64,000 nt of DNA, taken from assembly GCA_026712715.1 (NCBI GenBank), contig JAPOPW010000059.1, positions 1 to 64,000 on the forward strand, read 5' to 3'. Origin of the DNA: Immundisolibacterales bacterium (GTDB lineage: Bacteria; Pseudomonadota; Gammaproteobacteria; HK1). Shown here piece by piece: positions 53,140 to 62,109 of this stretch. Every line of letters begins with the position of its first letter. The stretch's first letter is position 1. Under the pieces are notes generated by a model that saw only the letters and a program-made list of their open reading frames with translations, was not told the DNA's origin and ran no database searches. The position numbers and the translations under genes were made by a program.

Positions 53140-54081
53140 CTAACGCGAACGCCAGGGCGCCAGCGCCTCGATCGCGCGGTCCGGGTAGTCGGTGATGATC
53201 CCATCCACCCCGAGGCGCGCCAGCGCAACCATCTCGTCGGCCTCGTTCACGGTCCAGACCACGACCCGGAGGCCAAGCTCGTGGGCCTCGGCCAGCGCCT
53301 CTTCGCTCAGGTCGCGGTGGTTCGGCGACCACGCCGCGCATCCGGCCGCTTCCACCATTCTCGGCACCGAGCCGTCGAACGCCCCGATTTCGAGACCCGC
53401 GGTCCAGGGAGACGGTGTGCGGCGGCCGCGATGGACGTTGTCGAGCCAGCGCCGTTCGGCGGTGAGGCACACGGTCGCAAGCTCGGGCGCAAGCCTTCGC
53501 GCCGCGAAGAGGACTCTCCAGTCGAAGGACTGCAGACTGGAACGCTCGATCATTTCCTGCGCGCGCAGCACCGCCACCACCGCGCGGGCGAATTCGTCCG
53601 GCCCCGCGGCTTCCTCCGGCGCGAGCGGGGTCAGCTTGGTCTCGATGTTGAACCGGACCCCCTCGGCGCCGGGCCGTCGTCCGAGCCCGAGCACGTCGGC
53701 CAGGGTCGGAATGCGCGTGCCGTCGCGAGGCGTCTGCTCCGGAAACCGCTCCGCCGTCTTCCCGCCCGGAGCGGCCCTCCCGACATCGAATGCCGAGAGA
53801 TCCGACCGGTCCAGCGTGCGAAGGAGCGGCCCCGGCGACGACAGCCACGTGCCGGCGGCATCCCGGGTACGGTCCGGACTGAGCGCCCGGTCGTGGTGCA
53901 CGATCGGCACCCCGTCCCGGGTCATGCCGAGGTCCAGCTCGAGGACGTCGACGCCGAGGTCGATGGCGCGCTCGAAGGCGGGAATCGTGTTTTCGGGAAG
54001 CAGTCCGCGCGCCCCGCGATGCCCCTGGATCTCGATTGCCTGAGCGGTCATCGAGCTCCCGAGCACCGTGATGAACGCCAT
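53140..54081 (-). CDS. Glycerophosphodiester phosphodiesterase
   Basis: A (beta/alpha)8 GDPD enzyme that hydrolyses glycerophosphodiesters to glycerol-3-phosphate. The catalytic motif is IEIQGHRGARGLLPENT (HR...E/N) near the N-terminus, the metal ligands are in VLELDLGMTRDG and VHHDRAL, and the later conserved block is VVVWTVNEADEM. ATG 54081 gives 313 residues and leaves a short hydrophobic leader ending in AQA; ATG 54051, with GGGAG upstream, would start ten residues later. Relatives with this layout are periplasmic, so export is likely but the leader is weak. It is downstream of an enoyl-CoA hydratase on the same strand. Confidence 0.85.
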   Translation of the reverse strand: MAFITVLGSSMTAQAIEIQGHRGARGLLPENTIPAFERAIDLGVDVLELDLGMTRDGVPIVHHDRALSPDRTRDAAGTWLSSPGPLLRTLDRSDLSAFDVGRAAPGGKTAERFPEQTPRDGTRIPTLADVLGLGRRPGAEGVRFNIETKLTPLAPEEAAGPDEFARAVVAVLRAQEMIERSSLQSFDWRVLFAARRLAPELATVCLTAERRWLDNVHRGRRTPSPWTAGLEIGAFDGSVPRMVEAAGCAAWSPNHRDLSEEALAEAHELGLRVVVWTVNEADEMVALARLGVDGIITDYPDRAIEALAPWRSR

Positions 54082-54143
54082 TTCGCGTGCAAGTCGCCAC
54101 GCACCTCGGACCGTTTCAGACAAGACGGAGTCCGGTCGTTCCT

Positions 54144-54977
54144 TCAGGTGCCGAACCTGGGTGGGCGTTTCTCGATGAAGGCGCGGATCGCTTCCCGGTG
54201 GTCCTCCTCGGCGGCGGCCCGTACGAGCCGCTCCGCCTCTTCGTCGAGGGCCCGCGGGAAGTCGGAGTCGAGGGCCCGTTCGAGATTGCGCTTCATCAGG
54301 GCGAGCGCCCGTCTGGGTCCGGCGGCGAGACGGGCCGCGAAGGCGGCGGTCTCCGAACGCAGCGACTCGTCTTCGAAGACCCGGTTCACGAGACCGATGC
54401 GAAGGCAGGTCTCCGCGTCGACGCGGTCGGCGGTGAACATGAGCTCGCGCGCCTTCGCGGTGCCGACGAGACGGGTGAGGAGCCAGTTGATGCCGTAGTC
54501 CCCGCTCAGGCCGATGCGCGCGTAGCCGGTGGTGACGAAGGCGGAGGCGGCAGCGAAGCGGATGTCGCAGGCGAGCGCGATGGCGAGACCGGCGCCGGCC
54601 GCCGGACCGGGCAGGGCCGCGATGGTCGGCACCGGCAGGCGGGCAAATACCCCCCTCAGGGGGCGCTGGCGCTGTTGCAGCTCGAGCACCTTTTCGCCGG
54701 CCGTGCGCTCCCACGTACGCTCCCTTTCGGGGTCGCTGCTCATGCCCTTCACGTCGCCGCCGGCGCAAAATGCGGTCCCGGCGCCGGTGATGACCAGCGC
54801 CCCGACGGACGGGTCGTTTCCCAGGCGGGCGATCATCCGTCGCAGGGCCGGAGTCAACTCGTCGGAGAGCGCATTGCGGGCCTCCGGCCGGTTGAACGTC
54901 AAGGTCGCCACTCCATCCCGGACTTGGCCGAGCAGCAACTCGGTCCCGGTGTCGATCGCCCGGCCCGATCCTCCCAT
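54144..54977 (-). CDS. Enoyl-CoA hydratase/isomerase family protein
   Basis: A 277-residue crotonase-fold enzyme. The oxyanion-hole segments are GTAFCAGGDVKGM (about 75-87) and LPGPAAGAGLAIALACDIRFA (about 128-148, quoted in part), and GLVNRVFEDE is present. The typical catalytic glutamates are not obvious (GYARIGLSGD replaces FxxxGLxPE), so it may be a hydratase, isomerase or hydrolase. ATG 54977 has GGGAG at a spacing of seven. Because the leucine cluster at 55.9-61.7 kb lacks a methylglutaconyl-CoA hydratase (liuC) and keeps a tiny crotonase-like scar, this gene may supply that role. Confidence 0.82.
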   Translation of the reverse strand: MGGSGRAIDTGTELLLGQVRDGVATLTFNRPEARNALSDELTPALRRMIARLGNDPSVGALVITGAGTAFCAGGDVKGMSSDPERERTWERTAGEKVLELQQRQRPLRGVFARLPVPTIAALPGPAAGAGLAIALACDIRFAAASAFVTTGYARIGLSGDYGINWLLTRLVGTAKARELMFTADRVDAETCLRIGLVNRVFEDESLRSETAAFAARLAAGPRRALALMKRNLERALDSDFPRALDEEAERLVRAAAEEDHREAIRAFIEKRPPRFGT

Positions 54978-55014
54978 GCCGGTCTCCCTTCGAGATTCCC
55001 GATATCGAGGCGCT

Positions 55015-55075
55015 TCGCGTCGTTCCGCCTCCGGCGGACGCGACTCCGGCAGCGTAGCACGGGCCCGCTTCCGGG
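55015..55075. repeat. Dispersed repeat, copy 1
   Basis: About 57 bases (GCGTCGTTCCGCCTCCGGCG onward to GTAGCACGGGCCCG) closely match 58806-58862. This copy lies just upstream of the enoyl-CoA hydratase start. Confidence 0.55.
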
Positions 55076-55190
55076 GGCCGCTGGCCGGACCACGCGATCC
55101 GCCTCGCGTCGCTTCTCGGGGTCTCCGCCCCCCTCGTGGTCCACGGCGGGCGGGGAGGCGACCGCCGCGGCACCGGCGACGCTGGTGGCG

Positions 55191-55226
55191 ACCGCGACCG
55201 CGACCGCGACCGCGACCGCGACCGCG
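55191..55226. repeat. Hexamer microsatellite (ACCGCG)6
   Basis: Six perfect copies of ACCGCG just before the ABC-ATPase stub. It may mark a recombination or slippage point. Confidence 0.75.
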
Positions 55227-55257
55227 GGGCGGCCGATGGCCCCGCGACGGAGCCGAC

Positions 55258-55386
55258 GTGAGCCCCCCGCTTCTCTCCCTTCGCGGCGTGTCCAGGGAGT
55301 TCCGGTTCGCGGACCGCCTCGTGCGTGCGGCGAACGACATCTCGTTCGACATCGCGGCGGGCGAGTGCCTCGCGGTGGTCGGCGGC
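55258..55386 (+). pseudogene. Oligopeptide ABC ATPase N-terminal stub
   Basis: GTG 55258 opens LLSLRGVSREFRFADRLVRA, then NDISFDIAAGECLAVVG, the beginning of a DppF/OppF-like ATPase. The sequence ends exactly where the Walker A lysine motif should come and runs into the HicB remnant. Only about 43 residues remain. Confidence 0.6.
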
Positions 55387-55402
55387 TTCGACGAAGCGTC
55401 GG

Positions 55403-55636
55403 CCTCCGGCAAACGCATCGTGGTCGCGCCCGACCGAGCCGGCACATGCGCGCGATGGCGACTGGTACGTCGCATATTGCCCGGAGGTGCCGGGGGCGAA
55501 CGGGCAAGGTCGCACGAAGGAGGAGGCTCGGGCGAGTCTGGCGAGCGCAATCGACCTCATCATTCGGGATCGCCGTGAGGACGCGATGCAACACCTTCCC
55601 GACGATGCCGAACGCGGCACTGTCGTCGTCGGGTGA
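55403..55636 (+). pseudogene. hicB: hicB antitoxin, truncated or frameshifted
   Basis: The recognisable part, DGDWYVAYCPEVPGANGQGR, then TKEEARASLASAIDLII, is the HicB partial RNase-H fold and runs to a TGA at 55634-55636. In this frame there is no start codon before it. A likely N-terminus (KRIVVAPDRAG) is present in another frame from about 55410, so a frameshift near 55445-55453 probably broke the gene. The HicB C-terminal DNA-binding domain is also short. Order here is hicB then hicA, with overlap. Confidence 0.6.
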
Positions 55637-55824
55637 AGCGAGGAGTTCTGCTGCGGCACCTGCGTCGCTACGGTTGCTACCTCAAGCGAGAGGGTTCGGC
55701 GCACTCGCTCTGGTGCAATCCCGCCACCGGAGCCGTGGAAGCCGTTCCCCGCCATGCGGAGATCCCCAACGGATTGGGGAGAAAGATCTGCCGCGAGCCG
55801 TCCATTCCTCCAATTGGCGGATGA
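55633..55824 (+). CDS. hicA: HicA-family toxin
   Basis: A 63-residue double-stranded RNA-binding-like mRNA interferase. The catalytic histidine is in REGSAHSLWCNP, and AVPRHAEIPNGLGRKICRE is the typical second half. GTG 55633 overlaps the hicB stop by four bases. The toxin looks intact although its antitoxin reading frame is damaged, which is hard to tolerate unless translation is also lost through uncoupling. Confidence 0.75.
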   Translation: MKRGVLLRHLRRYGCYLKREGSAHSLWCNPATGAVEAVPRHAEIPNGLGRKICREPSIPPIGG

Positions 55825-55867
55825 CGCCGGAGTGCCGAACCCGCGAAATGGTCCGTCGCGATGCCGA

Positions 55868-57961
55868 TCAGCCGGTCCCGGCGGCGAGGACGACGAGCTC
55901 CGTCGCCTCGTCCACGAGGTCGCCCGGCGCGAAGCGGACCTCCTCCACCGTTCCGTCCGCCGGGGCGGTAAGGGTGTGCTCCATCTTCATCGCCTCGAGG
56001 ACGAGGATCGCCTGGCCCTCGCGGACGGAGTCCCCGGGCGCGACCAGCACCGAGACGATGCGCCCCGGCATGGGAGCCGTAAGTCCGCCGGCCATCTCGA
56101 GCCCTCCGGAGGCCGCGCCCGGGTCGTGCCGCATGAACTCGAAGCGCCGCCCTTCGCGAAAGACGAAGAAGCGTTCGCCGTGCTCGACGACGGTCATTGG
56201 ATGGCGGTTGCCGCCGACGTCGATCATCGGTCTTTCGTCGCCCGCGGACTCGCCTCTCACCGGGAATTCGCGGCCGGAGGGCAATCGAACGTCGTAGCCG
56301 TGCGCACCTCGCGCGCCGCCGCCGCCGCGTACCGCGATCTCCACCGGATCGCCGCTCTCGTCGCCGAACCGCAGGCGAACGATCCGTTCCCCGCTGCCGT
56401 TCATCCGCCAGTGGTCGCGGCGGTTCCAGGGCGACCAGGGGTCTCCGCCATCCGTGTCGTTGCCGCCTCCGCCGCCCGCCGCCGCGCCTTCGTCGTCGCG
56501 GGTCGCCAACGTCCACGCCGCGATGGCGAGATCGTCGTCCGCGGGCGGGCCGGCGTCCGTCGAGGCGAAGTCGTCCATCCGCTCCTCGATGAAGCGGGTA
56601 TGGAAGTCGCCGGCCCGGAACCGGGGGTGGTCGACGAGCGCGCGGAGGAAGCCGGCGTTCGCGGTGAGCCCGACGACCTCGGTGGCGGCGAGGGCATCCG
56701 CGAGTCGATCCGCGGCGCCGTTCCGGTCGGGTCCCCACGCGACGACCTTGGCGATCATCGGGTCGTAGTACATGCTGACCGTGTCCCCGGTCCGCACTCC
56801 GGTATCGACGCGGACTGCGCTCTCTCCCTGCGTTGCGTTGCCGGCCGCCGCGTCCGCGTCCGGTCCGGGTCCGGCGTCGGGCAGTCGAAGGTGGATCAGC
56901 CGCCCGGTGGACGGAAGGAATCCGCGCGCCGGGTCTTCCGCGTAGAGGCGCGCCTCGATGGCGTGCCCGCGGATGCCGATGTCGCTCTGGGCGAGCGGCA
57001 GGGGCTCGCCGGCCGCGCCCCGTAGCTGCCACTCCACGAGGTCGGTTCCGGTCACGAGCTCGGTCACCGGGTGCTCGACCTGGAGCCGGGTGTTCATCTC
57101 CATGAACCAGAAGCTCCCGCTCCGGTCGAGCAGGAACTCGACGGTCCCCGCCCCTTCGTAGCCGATCGCCCGGGCCGCCGCGATCGCCGCCTCGCACATC
57201 GCGGCCCGGAGCTCGCCCTCCACTCCGGGGGCGGGCGCTTCCTCGATGACCTTCTGGTGCCGACGCTGGGCCGAGCAGTCGCGCTCGAAGAGGTGCACGA
57301 AATGGCCGTGGCGGTCGGCGAACACCTGGATCTCCACGTGCCGGGGCGCGGCCACGTAGCGCTCGATGAGCATCGAGTCGTCCCCGAAGGCCGCGGCCGC
57401 TTCGCGCTTCGCCCCCGCGAGTGCCGCCTCGAAGCCGTTCGGCGCCTCCACCGCCCGCATGCCGCGCCCCCCGCCCCCCGCGGATGCCTTGAGGAGCACC
57501 GGCCAGCCGATCGCCTCCGCCTCGCCCCGGAGCCGCTCCGGCGACTGGTCCGCGCCGTGGTAGCCCGGCACGAGCGGGACTCCGGCCTTCGCCATGAGCC
57601 GCTTTGCCTCGCTCTTCGAGCCCATCGCCCGGATGGCGTCCGCGGGCGGGCCGACGAAGACGATCCCGCGCGCCGCGCATGCTTCGGCGAAGTCGGCATT
57701 CTCGGCGAGGAACCCGTAGCCGGGATGGATCGCGTCCGCGCGACCGCGCTCCGCCGCGTCCAGAATCGCGGCGGCGTCGAGATAGCTCTCGCGCGCCGGG
57801 GGAGGGCCGATGCGGTACGCCTCGTCCGCCATCTCGACGTGGAGGGCGTTCCCGTCGGCATCGGAATGCACCGCGACGCACCGGATGCCGAGCCGCCGGG
57901 CGGTCCGGATCACCCGGCAGGCGATCTCTCCGCGATTTGCGATGAGCAGCCGCTTGAACAT
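55868..57961 (-). CDS. liuD: Biotin-dependent acyl-CoA carboxylase alpha subunit (methylcrotonyl-CoA carboxylase type)
   Basis: A 697-residue biotin carboxylase plus biotin carrier protein. Biotin carboxylase covers about residues 1-450 (FKRLLIANRGEIACRVIR, the ATP-grasp loop KASAGGGGRGMR, FMEMNTRLQVEHPVTE). The BT/middle domain follows, and the biotinyl-lysine is in LEAMKMEHT near 655. The neighbouring MCC beta and isovaleryl-CoA dehydrogenase genes support the 3-methylcrotonyl-CoA carboxylase assignment in leucine degradation. ATG 57961 has GAGGAGAAA upstream. A Gly/Asp-rich insertion lies near 505-525. The vapBC pair separates it from its partner beta subunit. Confidence 0.88.
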   Translation of the reverse strand: MFKRLLIANRGEIACRVIRTARRLGIRCVAVHSDADGNALHVEMADEAYRIGPPPARESYLDAAAILDAAERGRADAIHPGYGFLAENADFAEACAARGIVFVGPPADAIRAMGSKSEAKRLMAKAGVPLVPGYHGADQSPERLRGEAEAIGWPVLLKASAGGGGRGMRAVEAPNGFEAALAGAKREAAAAFGDDSMLIERYVAAPRHVEIQVFADRHGHFVHLFERDCSAQRRHQKVIEEAPAPGVEGELRAAMCEAAIAAARAIGYEGAGTVEFLLDRSGSFWFMEMNTRLQVEHPVTELVTGTDLVEWQLRGAAGEPLPLAQSDIGIRGHAIEARLYAEDPARGFLPSTGRLIHLRLPDAGPGPDADAAAGNATQGESAVRVDTGVRTGDTVSMYYDPMIAKVVAWGPDRNGAADRLADALAATEVVGLTANAGFLRALVDHPRFRAGDFHTRFIEERMDDFASTDAGPPADDDLAIAAWTLATRDDEGAAAGGGGGNDTDGGDPWSPWNRRDHWRMNGSGERIVRLRFGDESGDPVEIAVRGGGGARGAHGYDVRLPSGREFPVRGESAGDERPMIDVGGNRHPMTVVEHGERFFVFREGRRFEFMRHDPGAASGGLEMAGGLTAPMPGRIVSVLVAPGDSVREGQAILVLEAMKMEHTLTAPADGTVEEVRFAPGDLVDEATELVVLAAGTG

Positions 57962-57993
57962 CGTCCGTTTCTCCTCTTCGCCAGGAAGTTGCG

Positions 57994-58392
57994 TCAGTTC
58001 GAGTGCCGGCAGGGTCGGAAGGCGGCAAGCCGGACGTCCGCGACCGATCCGAACCGGGCGTCGTTGCTCGGCACCGGGCGCGCGTGCTGCCGGGCAAGGT
58101 CCGCTATCCAGGCGTCATTGGACGGGATCGGACTTCCGGACCGCTTCATTCCCCGTCGGATCTCGGCGCAAATGGAAGCCGTGGCCGAGATTATCGCGGC
58201 GATCTCGGTCAGAGGCAGGTATCGGCGCAGCCATTCCTCGTGGCGGCTTCGATGCCGCTATTGACGAATGCCGGAGCAGTACTCGCCGAGAACGACGCTC
58301 GGAACGACGAGGCGCCCGGCGGACCGAAAGGGAGCCCTGACCGCCGGCACCCCTTCCGCCCACGCGGACAATGCGTTGGTATCGAGGATCAC
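57994..58392 (-). pseudogene. vapC: VapC-type PIN toxin with an in-frame amber codon
   Basis: From GTG 58392 the frame encodes a PIN domain (VILDTNALSAWAEG, VVPSVVLGEYCSGIRQ) to a TAG at 58258-58260. It continues in the same frame (RHRSRHEEWLRRYLPL, IPSNDAWIADLARQH, VPSNDARF) to a TGA at 57994. The total length is 132 codons, normal for VapC, and all PIN acidic residues lie on either side of the amber. A single base change could have made TAG. The start overlaps the antitoxin stop by four bases. It sits between the MCC subunit genes. Confidence 0.78.
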
Positions 58393-58655
58393 GCGAGGTC
58401 TTCGGGGGAGACGGTATCGAACTCCTGCGCGATGACGGCGTGGACGTGGTGGTTTTCGTCCGCCAGATTCGAATGCGCCCCGAACCCAGCCATCCATGGA
58501 ACCTCCGCCGCGTCGGAATCGACCGTGCGGGTGCAGCGCCGGAGGTGATCGTCGAGCGCTTCGGTGAAGAACCGCTTCAGGGTGATCCCGCGCGCGATGG
58601 CCAGGGTCTTGGCCTGCCGGAACGTGGCGTCCGGAAGCTCGATGGTTGTCTTCAT
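58389..58655 (-). CDS. VapB-type antitoxin
   Basis: An 88-residue protein with a ribbon-helix-helix N-terminus (MKTTIELPDATFRQAKTLAI, then ITLKRFFTEALDDHLRR) and an acidic toxin-binding tail. ATG 58655; the frame is open upstream, but that part has no coding character. The last codon overlaps the vapC start, a coupled toxin-antitoxin arrangement. It looks intact while its toxin carries an amber codon. Confidence 0.75.
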   Translation of the reverse strand: MKTTIELPDATFRQAKTLAIARGITLKRFFTEALDDHLRRCTRTVDSDAAEVPWMAGFGAHSNLADENHHVHAVIAQEFDTVSPEDLA

Positions 58656-58784
58656 GCTTCCGATACTCCCATATCTACGGTTTCGGTCAATCCGGCGCGG
58701 GGGCGGCATCCGCCGGGGCGTCGGGAGCCGGCCTCGTAGTCGCCAACCGCCCGGATCGGGACGCGACGAATCGTCGGGACAAAC

Positions 58785-58862
58785 CGGTTCACGAGGCCGA
58801 TGCGCGTCGCTCCGCCTTCGGCGGACGCGGTGCCGGCACCGTAGCACGGGCCCGATCCGGAC
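58785..58862 (-). pseudogene. Crotonase (liuC-like) scar with dispersed repeat copy 2
   Basis: Just behind the MCC beta gene the minus strand encodes TRIGLVNRFVPT, a fragment typical of enoyl-CoA hydratases (compare RIGLVNRVFE in the gene at 54144-54977). It is preceded by a 57-base repeat at 58806-58862 that also lies upstream of that hydratase gene. In liu operons a hydratase gene commonly stands here, so this may be the scar of a lost liuC. The fragment is very short. Confidence 0.35.
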
Positions 58863-58874
58863 CGGCGCAGGAGG

Positions 58875-60482
58875 CTACATCCGGAAGACGCCAAAGCGCG
58901 TCTCGCGGGGCGGGGCGTTGAGGGCCGCCGACAGTCCGAGCGAGAGCACGGTGCGGGTCTCGGCGGGGTCGAGGATGCCGTCGTCCCAGAGGCGGGCGCT
59001 CGCGTAGTAGGGGTGCCCCTCATGCTCGTACTGCTCGCGGATCGGGGCCTTGAACGCCTCCTCCTCCTCCGCGCTCCACGCCTCGCCGCGTGCCTCCAGG
59101 TTGTCGCGGCGCACCGTCGCGAGCACCGAGGCGGCCTGCTCGCCGCCCATTACCGAGATGCGCGCGTTCGGCCACATCCAGAGAAAACGCGGACTGTAGG
59201 CGCGCCCGCACATGCCGTAGTTCCCGGCTCCGAAGCTCCCCCCGATGATGAGGGTGAGCTTCGGTACCTGCACCGTCGCGACCGCGGTCACCATCTTCGC
59301 GCCGTCCTTCGCGATCCCGCCCGCCTCGTACTTGCGTCCCACCATGTAGCCGGTGATGTTCTGGAGGAAGACGAGGGGGATGCCGCGCTGGCCGCAGAGC
59401 TCGATGAAGTGGGCCGCCTTGAGGGACGACTCGGAGAAGAGGATCCCCTGGTTCGCGAGGATGCCGACCGGGTAGCCGTGGAGGTGGGCGAACCCGCAAA
59501 TGAGCGTCGTGCCGTAGAGCTGCTTGAACTCGTGCAGGCGGCTGTCGTCCACGATCCGGGCGATGACTTCGCGCACCTCGTAGGGGCGGCGGGGGTCGGC
59601 GGGGATGATGCCGCCCAGCTCGGCCGGGTCGTAGCGGGGGGGCGCCGGCGCGCGCACGTCGAGGGGGACGCTCTTCTTCCGGTTGAGGTGGGCGATGCAG
59701 CGCCTCGCGATGGCGAGGGCGTGGTGGTCGTCGAGGGCGTAGTGGTCGGTAACCCCGGACTGGCGCGAGTGGACGTCCGCGCCGCCGAGCTCCTCCGCGG
59801 TCACCACCTCCCCGATCGCGGCCTTCACGAGCGGCGGACCGCCGAGGAAGATGGTCCCCTGCTGCCGCACGATGATGCTCTCGTCGCACATGGCGGGCAC
59901 GTAGGCGCCGCCCGCGGTGCACGAGCCCATGACGACCGCAATCTGCGGGATGCCGAGCGCCGACATGTTGGCCTGGTTGTAGAACGCCCGCCCGAAGTGC
60001 TCGCGGTCCGGAAACACCTGGTCCTGGAGGGGGAGGAACGCGCCGCCCGAGTCCACGAGGTAGATGCACGGCAGGTGGTTCTGGAGCGCGACCTCCTGGG
60101 CGCGGAGGTGCTTCTTGACCCCCATCGGGTAATAGGTGCCGCCCTTGACCGTCGCGTCGTTCGCGATGACCACGCACTCGACCCCGCTCACCCGGCCGAC
60201 CCCGGTGATGAGGCTCGCGGACGGCACGTCGCCCCCGTACATGTCCCACGCGGCGAGCTGCGAGATCTCGAGGAAGGGGGTGCCCGGGTCGAGGAGCTCG
60301 CGCACCCGGTCGCGCGGGAGGAGCTTCCCGCGGGCGAGGTGGCGCGCGCGGGACCGTTCGCCTCCCCCCTTCTCCACCTCCGCCACCTTGGCGCGCAGGT
60401 CGTCGACGAGCGCGGCCATCGCCTGCGCGTTCTCGCGGAACTCCGCGGACCGCGGGTTCACGCGGCTCTCGATGACGGCCAT
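58875..60482 (-). CDS. liuB: Methylcrotonyl-CoA carboxylase beta (carboxyltransferase) subunit
   Basis: A 535-residue carboxyltransferase of two crotonase-like halves. The N-half has [18 protein letters not shown] and [21 protein letters not shown], the C-half [20 protein letters not shown] and [20 protein letters not shown], both typical for MCC beta rather than propionyl-CoA carboxylase. ATG 60482 has GGAAGGAG upstream. It follows the isovaleryl-CoA dehydrogenase gene by 37 bases, so those two are co-transcribed. It carboxylates 3-methylcrotonyl-CoA together with the biotinylated alpha subunit encoded further down. Confidence 0.92.
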   Translation of the reverse strand: MAVIESRVNPRSAEFRENAQAMAALVDDLRAKVAEVEKGGGERSRARHLARGKLLPRDRVRELLDPGTPFLEISQLAAWDMYGGDVPSASLITGVGRVSGVECVVIANDATVKGGTYYPMGVKKHLRAQEVALQNHLPCIYLVDSGGAFLPLQDQVFPDREHFGRAFYNQANMSALGIPQIAVVMGSCTAGGAYVPAMCDESIIVRQQGTIFLGGPPLVKAAIGEVVTAEELGGADVHSRQSGVTDHYALDDHHALAIARRCIAHLNRKKSVPLDVRAPAPPRYDPAELGGIIPADPRRPYEVREVIARIVDDSRLHEFKQLYGTTLICGFAHLHGYPVGILANQGILFSESSLKAAHFIELCGQRGIPLVFLQNITGYMVGRKYEAGGIAKDGAKMVTAVATVQVPKLTLIIGGSFGAGNYGMCGRAYSPRFLWMWPNARISVMGGEQAASVLATVRRDNLEARGEAWSAEEEEAFKAPIREQYEHEGHPYYASARLWDDGILDPAETRTVLSLGLSAALNAPPRETRFGVFRM

Positions 60483-60519
60483 CGCGTCCGGCTCCTTCCC
60501 TCTCGCGCCGCCCGCGGCT

Positions 60520-61704
60520 TCAGGCGGTTTCCCGGAAGAGCTCGCGCCCGATGAGCATGCGCCGGATCTCGGAGGTGCCGGCCCCGATCTCGTAGAGCTT
60601 GGCGTCCCGGAGGAGCCGCCCGGTCGGGAACTCGTTGACGTAGCCGTTGCCGCCGAGGCACTGAATGGCTTCGAGCGCCATCCACGTCGACTTCTCGGCC
60701 GCGTAGAGGATGACCCCGGCCGCGTCCTTGCGGGTCACGTCGCCCCGGTCGCACGCCTGCGCGACCGCGTAGACGTACGCCCGGCAGGCGTTGAGCGACG
60801 TGTACATGTCGGCGAGCTTGCCCTGGATGAGCTGGAACTCGCCGATCGGCCGGTCGAACTGGCGGCGCTCGTGCACGTAGGGGACCACCACGTCGAGGCA
60901 CGCCTGCATGAGGCCGACCGGTCCGGCGGCGAGCACCAGGCGCTCGTAGTCGAGGCCGCTCATCAGGACCCGCGCGCCTTCGCCCACCCCGCCAAGGACG
61001 TTCTCCTCCGGCACCTCGCAGTCCTCGAAGACGAGCTCGCAGGTGTTGGAGCCCCGCATCCCGAGCTTGTCGAGCTTCTGCGCGGTCGAGAAGCCGGGGA
61101 ACCCCTTCTCGACGAGGAACGCGGTGAGCCCGCGGGTGCCCGCGTCCGGGTCGGTGCGGGCGTAGACCACGAGGGTGTCCGCGTCCGGGCCGTTCGTGAT
61201 CCACATCTTGGCGCCGTTCAGGATGAAGCGGTCGCCCTTGCGCTCCGCCCGCGTGCGCATGCTCATGACGTCGGAGCCCGCCCCCGTCTCGCTCATCGCG
61301 AGCGCACCCACGTGCTTGCCGCGGATGAGGGGCGGGAGGTAGCGGTGCTTCTGCTCCTCGCTCCCGTTGCGGCGGATCTGGTTGACGCACAGGTTCGAGT
61401 GCGCCCCGTAGCTCAGGCCCACCGAGGCCGACCCGCGGCTCACCTCCTCCATCGCGACGCAGTGCTCGGTGTAGCCGAAGCCGGCCCCGCCGTACTCCTC
61501 CTCGACGGTCACCCCGAGGATGCCGAGGTCGCCCATCTTGGACCAGAGATCGGCCGGGAATTCGTTCGTCTCGTCGATCGCCGCGGCGCGCGGCGCGATC
61601 TCGTCCGAGACGAAGCGCATGACGCTGTCGCGGACGAGGTCGGCCTCGTCGCCGAGGCCGAAGTCGAGGCCGGGTAGCTGGTTCGGAAGCGTTACGGAGC
61701 TCAT
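60520..61704 (-). CDS. liuA: Isovaleryl-CoA dehydrogenase
   Basis: A 394-residue FAD acyl-CoA dehydrogenase, first enzyme of the leucine-specific branch. FAD and substrate motifs include [15 protein letters not shown] (about 130-144) and [14 protein letters not shown]. The glutamate in [16 protein letters not shown] (about 250) is at the special catalytic-base position of isovaleryl-CoA dehydrogenase, which supports this over generic acyl-CoA dehydrogenases. The C-terminal half has [16 protein letters not shown] 61704. It leads the liu cluster (dehydrogenase, MCC beta, then vapBC, MCC alpha) on the minus strand. Confidence 0.92.
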   Translation of the reverse strand: MSSVTLPNQLPGLDFGLGDEADLVRDSVMRFVSDEIAPRAAAIDETNEFPADLWSKMGDLGILGVTVEEEYGGAGFGYTEHCVAMEEVSRGSASVGLSYGAHSNLCVNQIRRNGSEEQKHRYLPPLIRGKHVGALAMSETGAGSDVMSMRTRAERKGDRFILNGAKMWITNGPDADTLVVYARTDPDAGTRGLTAFLVEKGFPGFSTAQKLDKLGMRGSNTCELVFEDCEVPEENVLGGVGEGARVLMSGLDYERLVLAAGPVGLMQACLDVVVPYVHERRQFDRPIGEFQLIQGKLADMYTSLNACRAYVYAVAQACDRGDVTRKDAAGVILYAAEKSTWMALEAIQCLGGNGYVNEFPTGRLLRDAKLYEIGAGTSEIRRMLIGRELFRETA

Positions 61705-61852
61705 GGTTCGGCGCGCGCCTCTCGGGACCCGCCCGAAGTATGCCCCAACCCGTCGCCGCCCGTGCGCCCCGCCCGGTCAGCTCGTTGGACGCATCGGCCG
61801 CACCGCTCGAGCAACCCCTCCCGTTGCACCGCCGAACTACGCCACTTCGGCA

Positions 61853-61881
61853 TTGTCAGCATATACGTGTCCACCTATAAT
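61853..61881 (+). promoter_or_regulatory. Consensus-like promoter of vapBC, probably leaderless
   Basis: TTGTCA (61853-61858), a 17-base spacer and TATAAT (61876-61881). The antitoxin ATG begins at 61888, where transcription from this promoter should start, so the mRNA would have no leader. Confidence 0.65.
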
Positions 61882-61887
61882 TGATAA

Positions 61888-62109
61888 ATGGCCCAAGTCA
61901 CCATTTACCTGTCGGACAGTGTCCTCGCGGCCGCACGCAAGTGCGCGCAGGAGGAGCGAAGGAGCCTTTCGGCCTGGGTGAGCGCGCTCATCCGGGATGC
62001 GACCGCGACCGAATGGCCGGAAAGCCTCGTCGAACTGCTGCACCATGGCGGCGGCGATATCGCCGAGCCCGACGACCCTCCGCCGGGAGACCTGGACCTC
62101 TTCCGCTAG
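61888..62109 (+). CDS. vapB: VapB-type antitoxin
   Basis: A 73-residue ribbon-helix-helix protein (AQVTIYLSDSVLAAARKCAQ, then RSLSAWVSALIRD) with an acidic proline-rich tail. No Shine-Dalgarno precedes ATG 61888, fitting a leaderless transcript. The TAG stop shares its last base with the vapC GTG. The pair stands divergently from the isovaleryl-CoA dehydrogenase gene. Confidence 0.8.
   Translation: MAQVTIYLSDSVLAAARKCAQEERRSLSAWVSALIRDATATEWPESLVELLHHGGGDIAEPDDPPPGDLDLFR

Noticed and set aside
53090-53150. tRNA-like T-arm (GGTTCGAGACC on the minus strand)
   Set aside because: The arm has a mismatch and no matching acceptor, D or anticodon arms could be folded.
54051-54081. Firm choice of the GDPD start
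   Set aside because: ATG 54081 gives a possible export leader, ATG 54051 has the better ribosome binding site; sequence alone does not decide.
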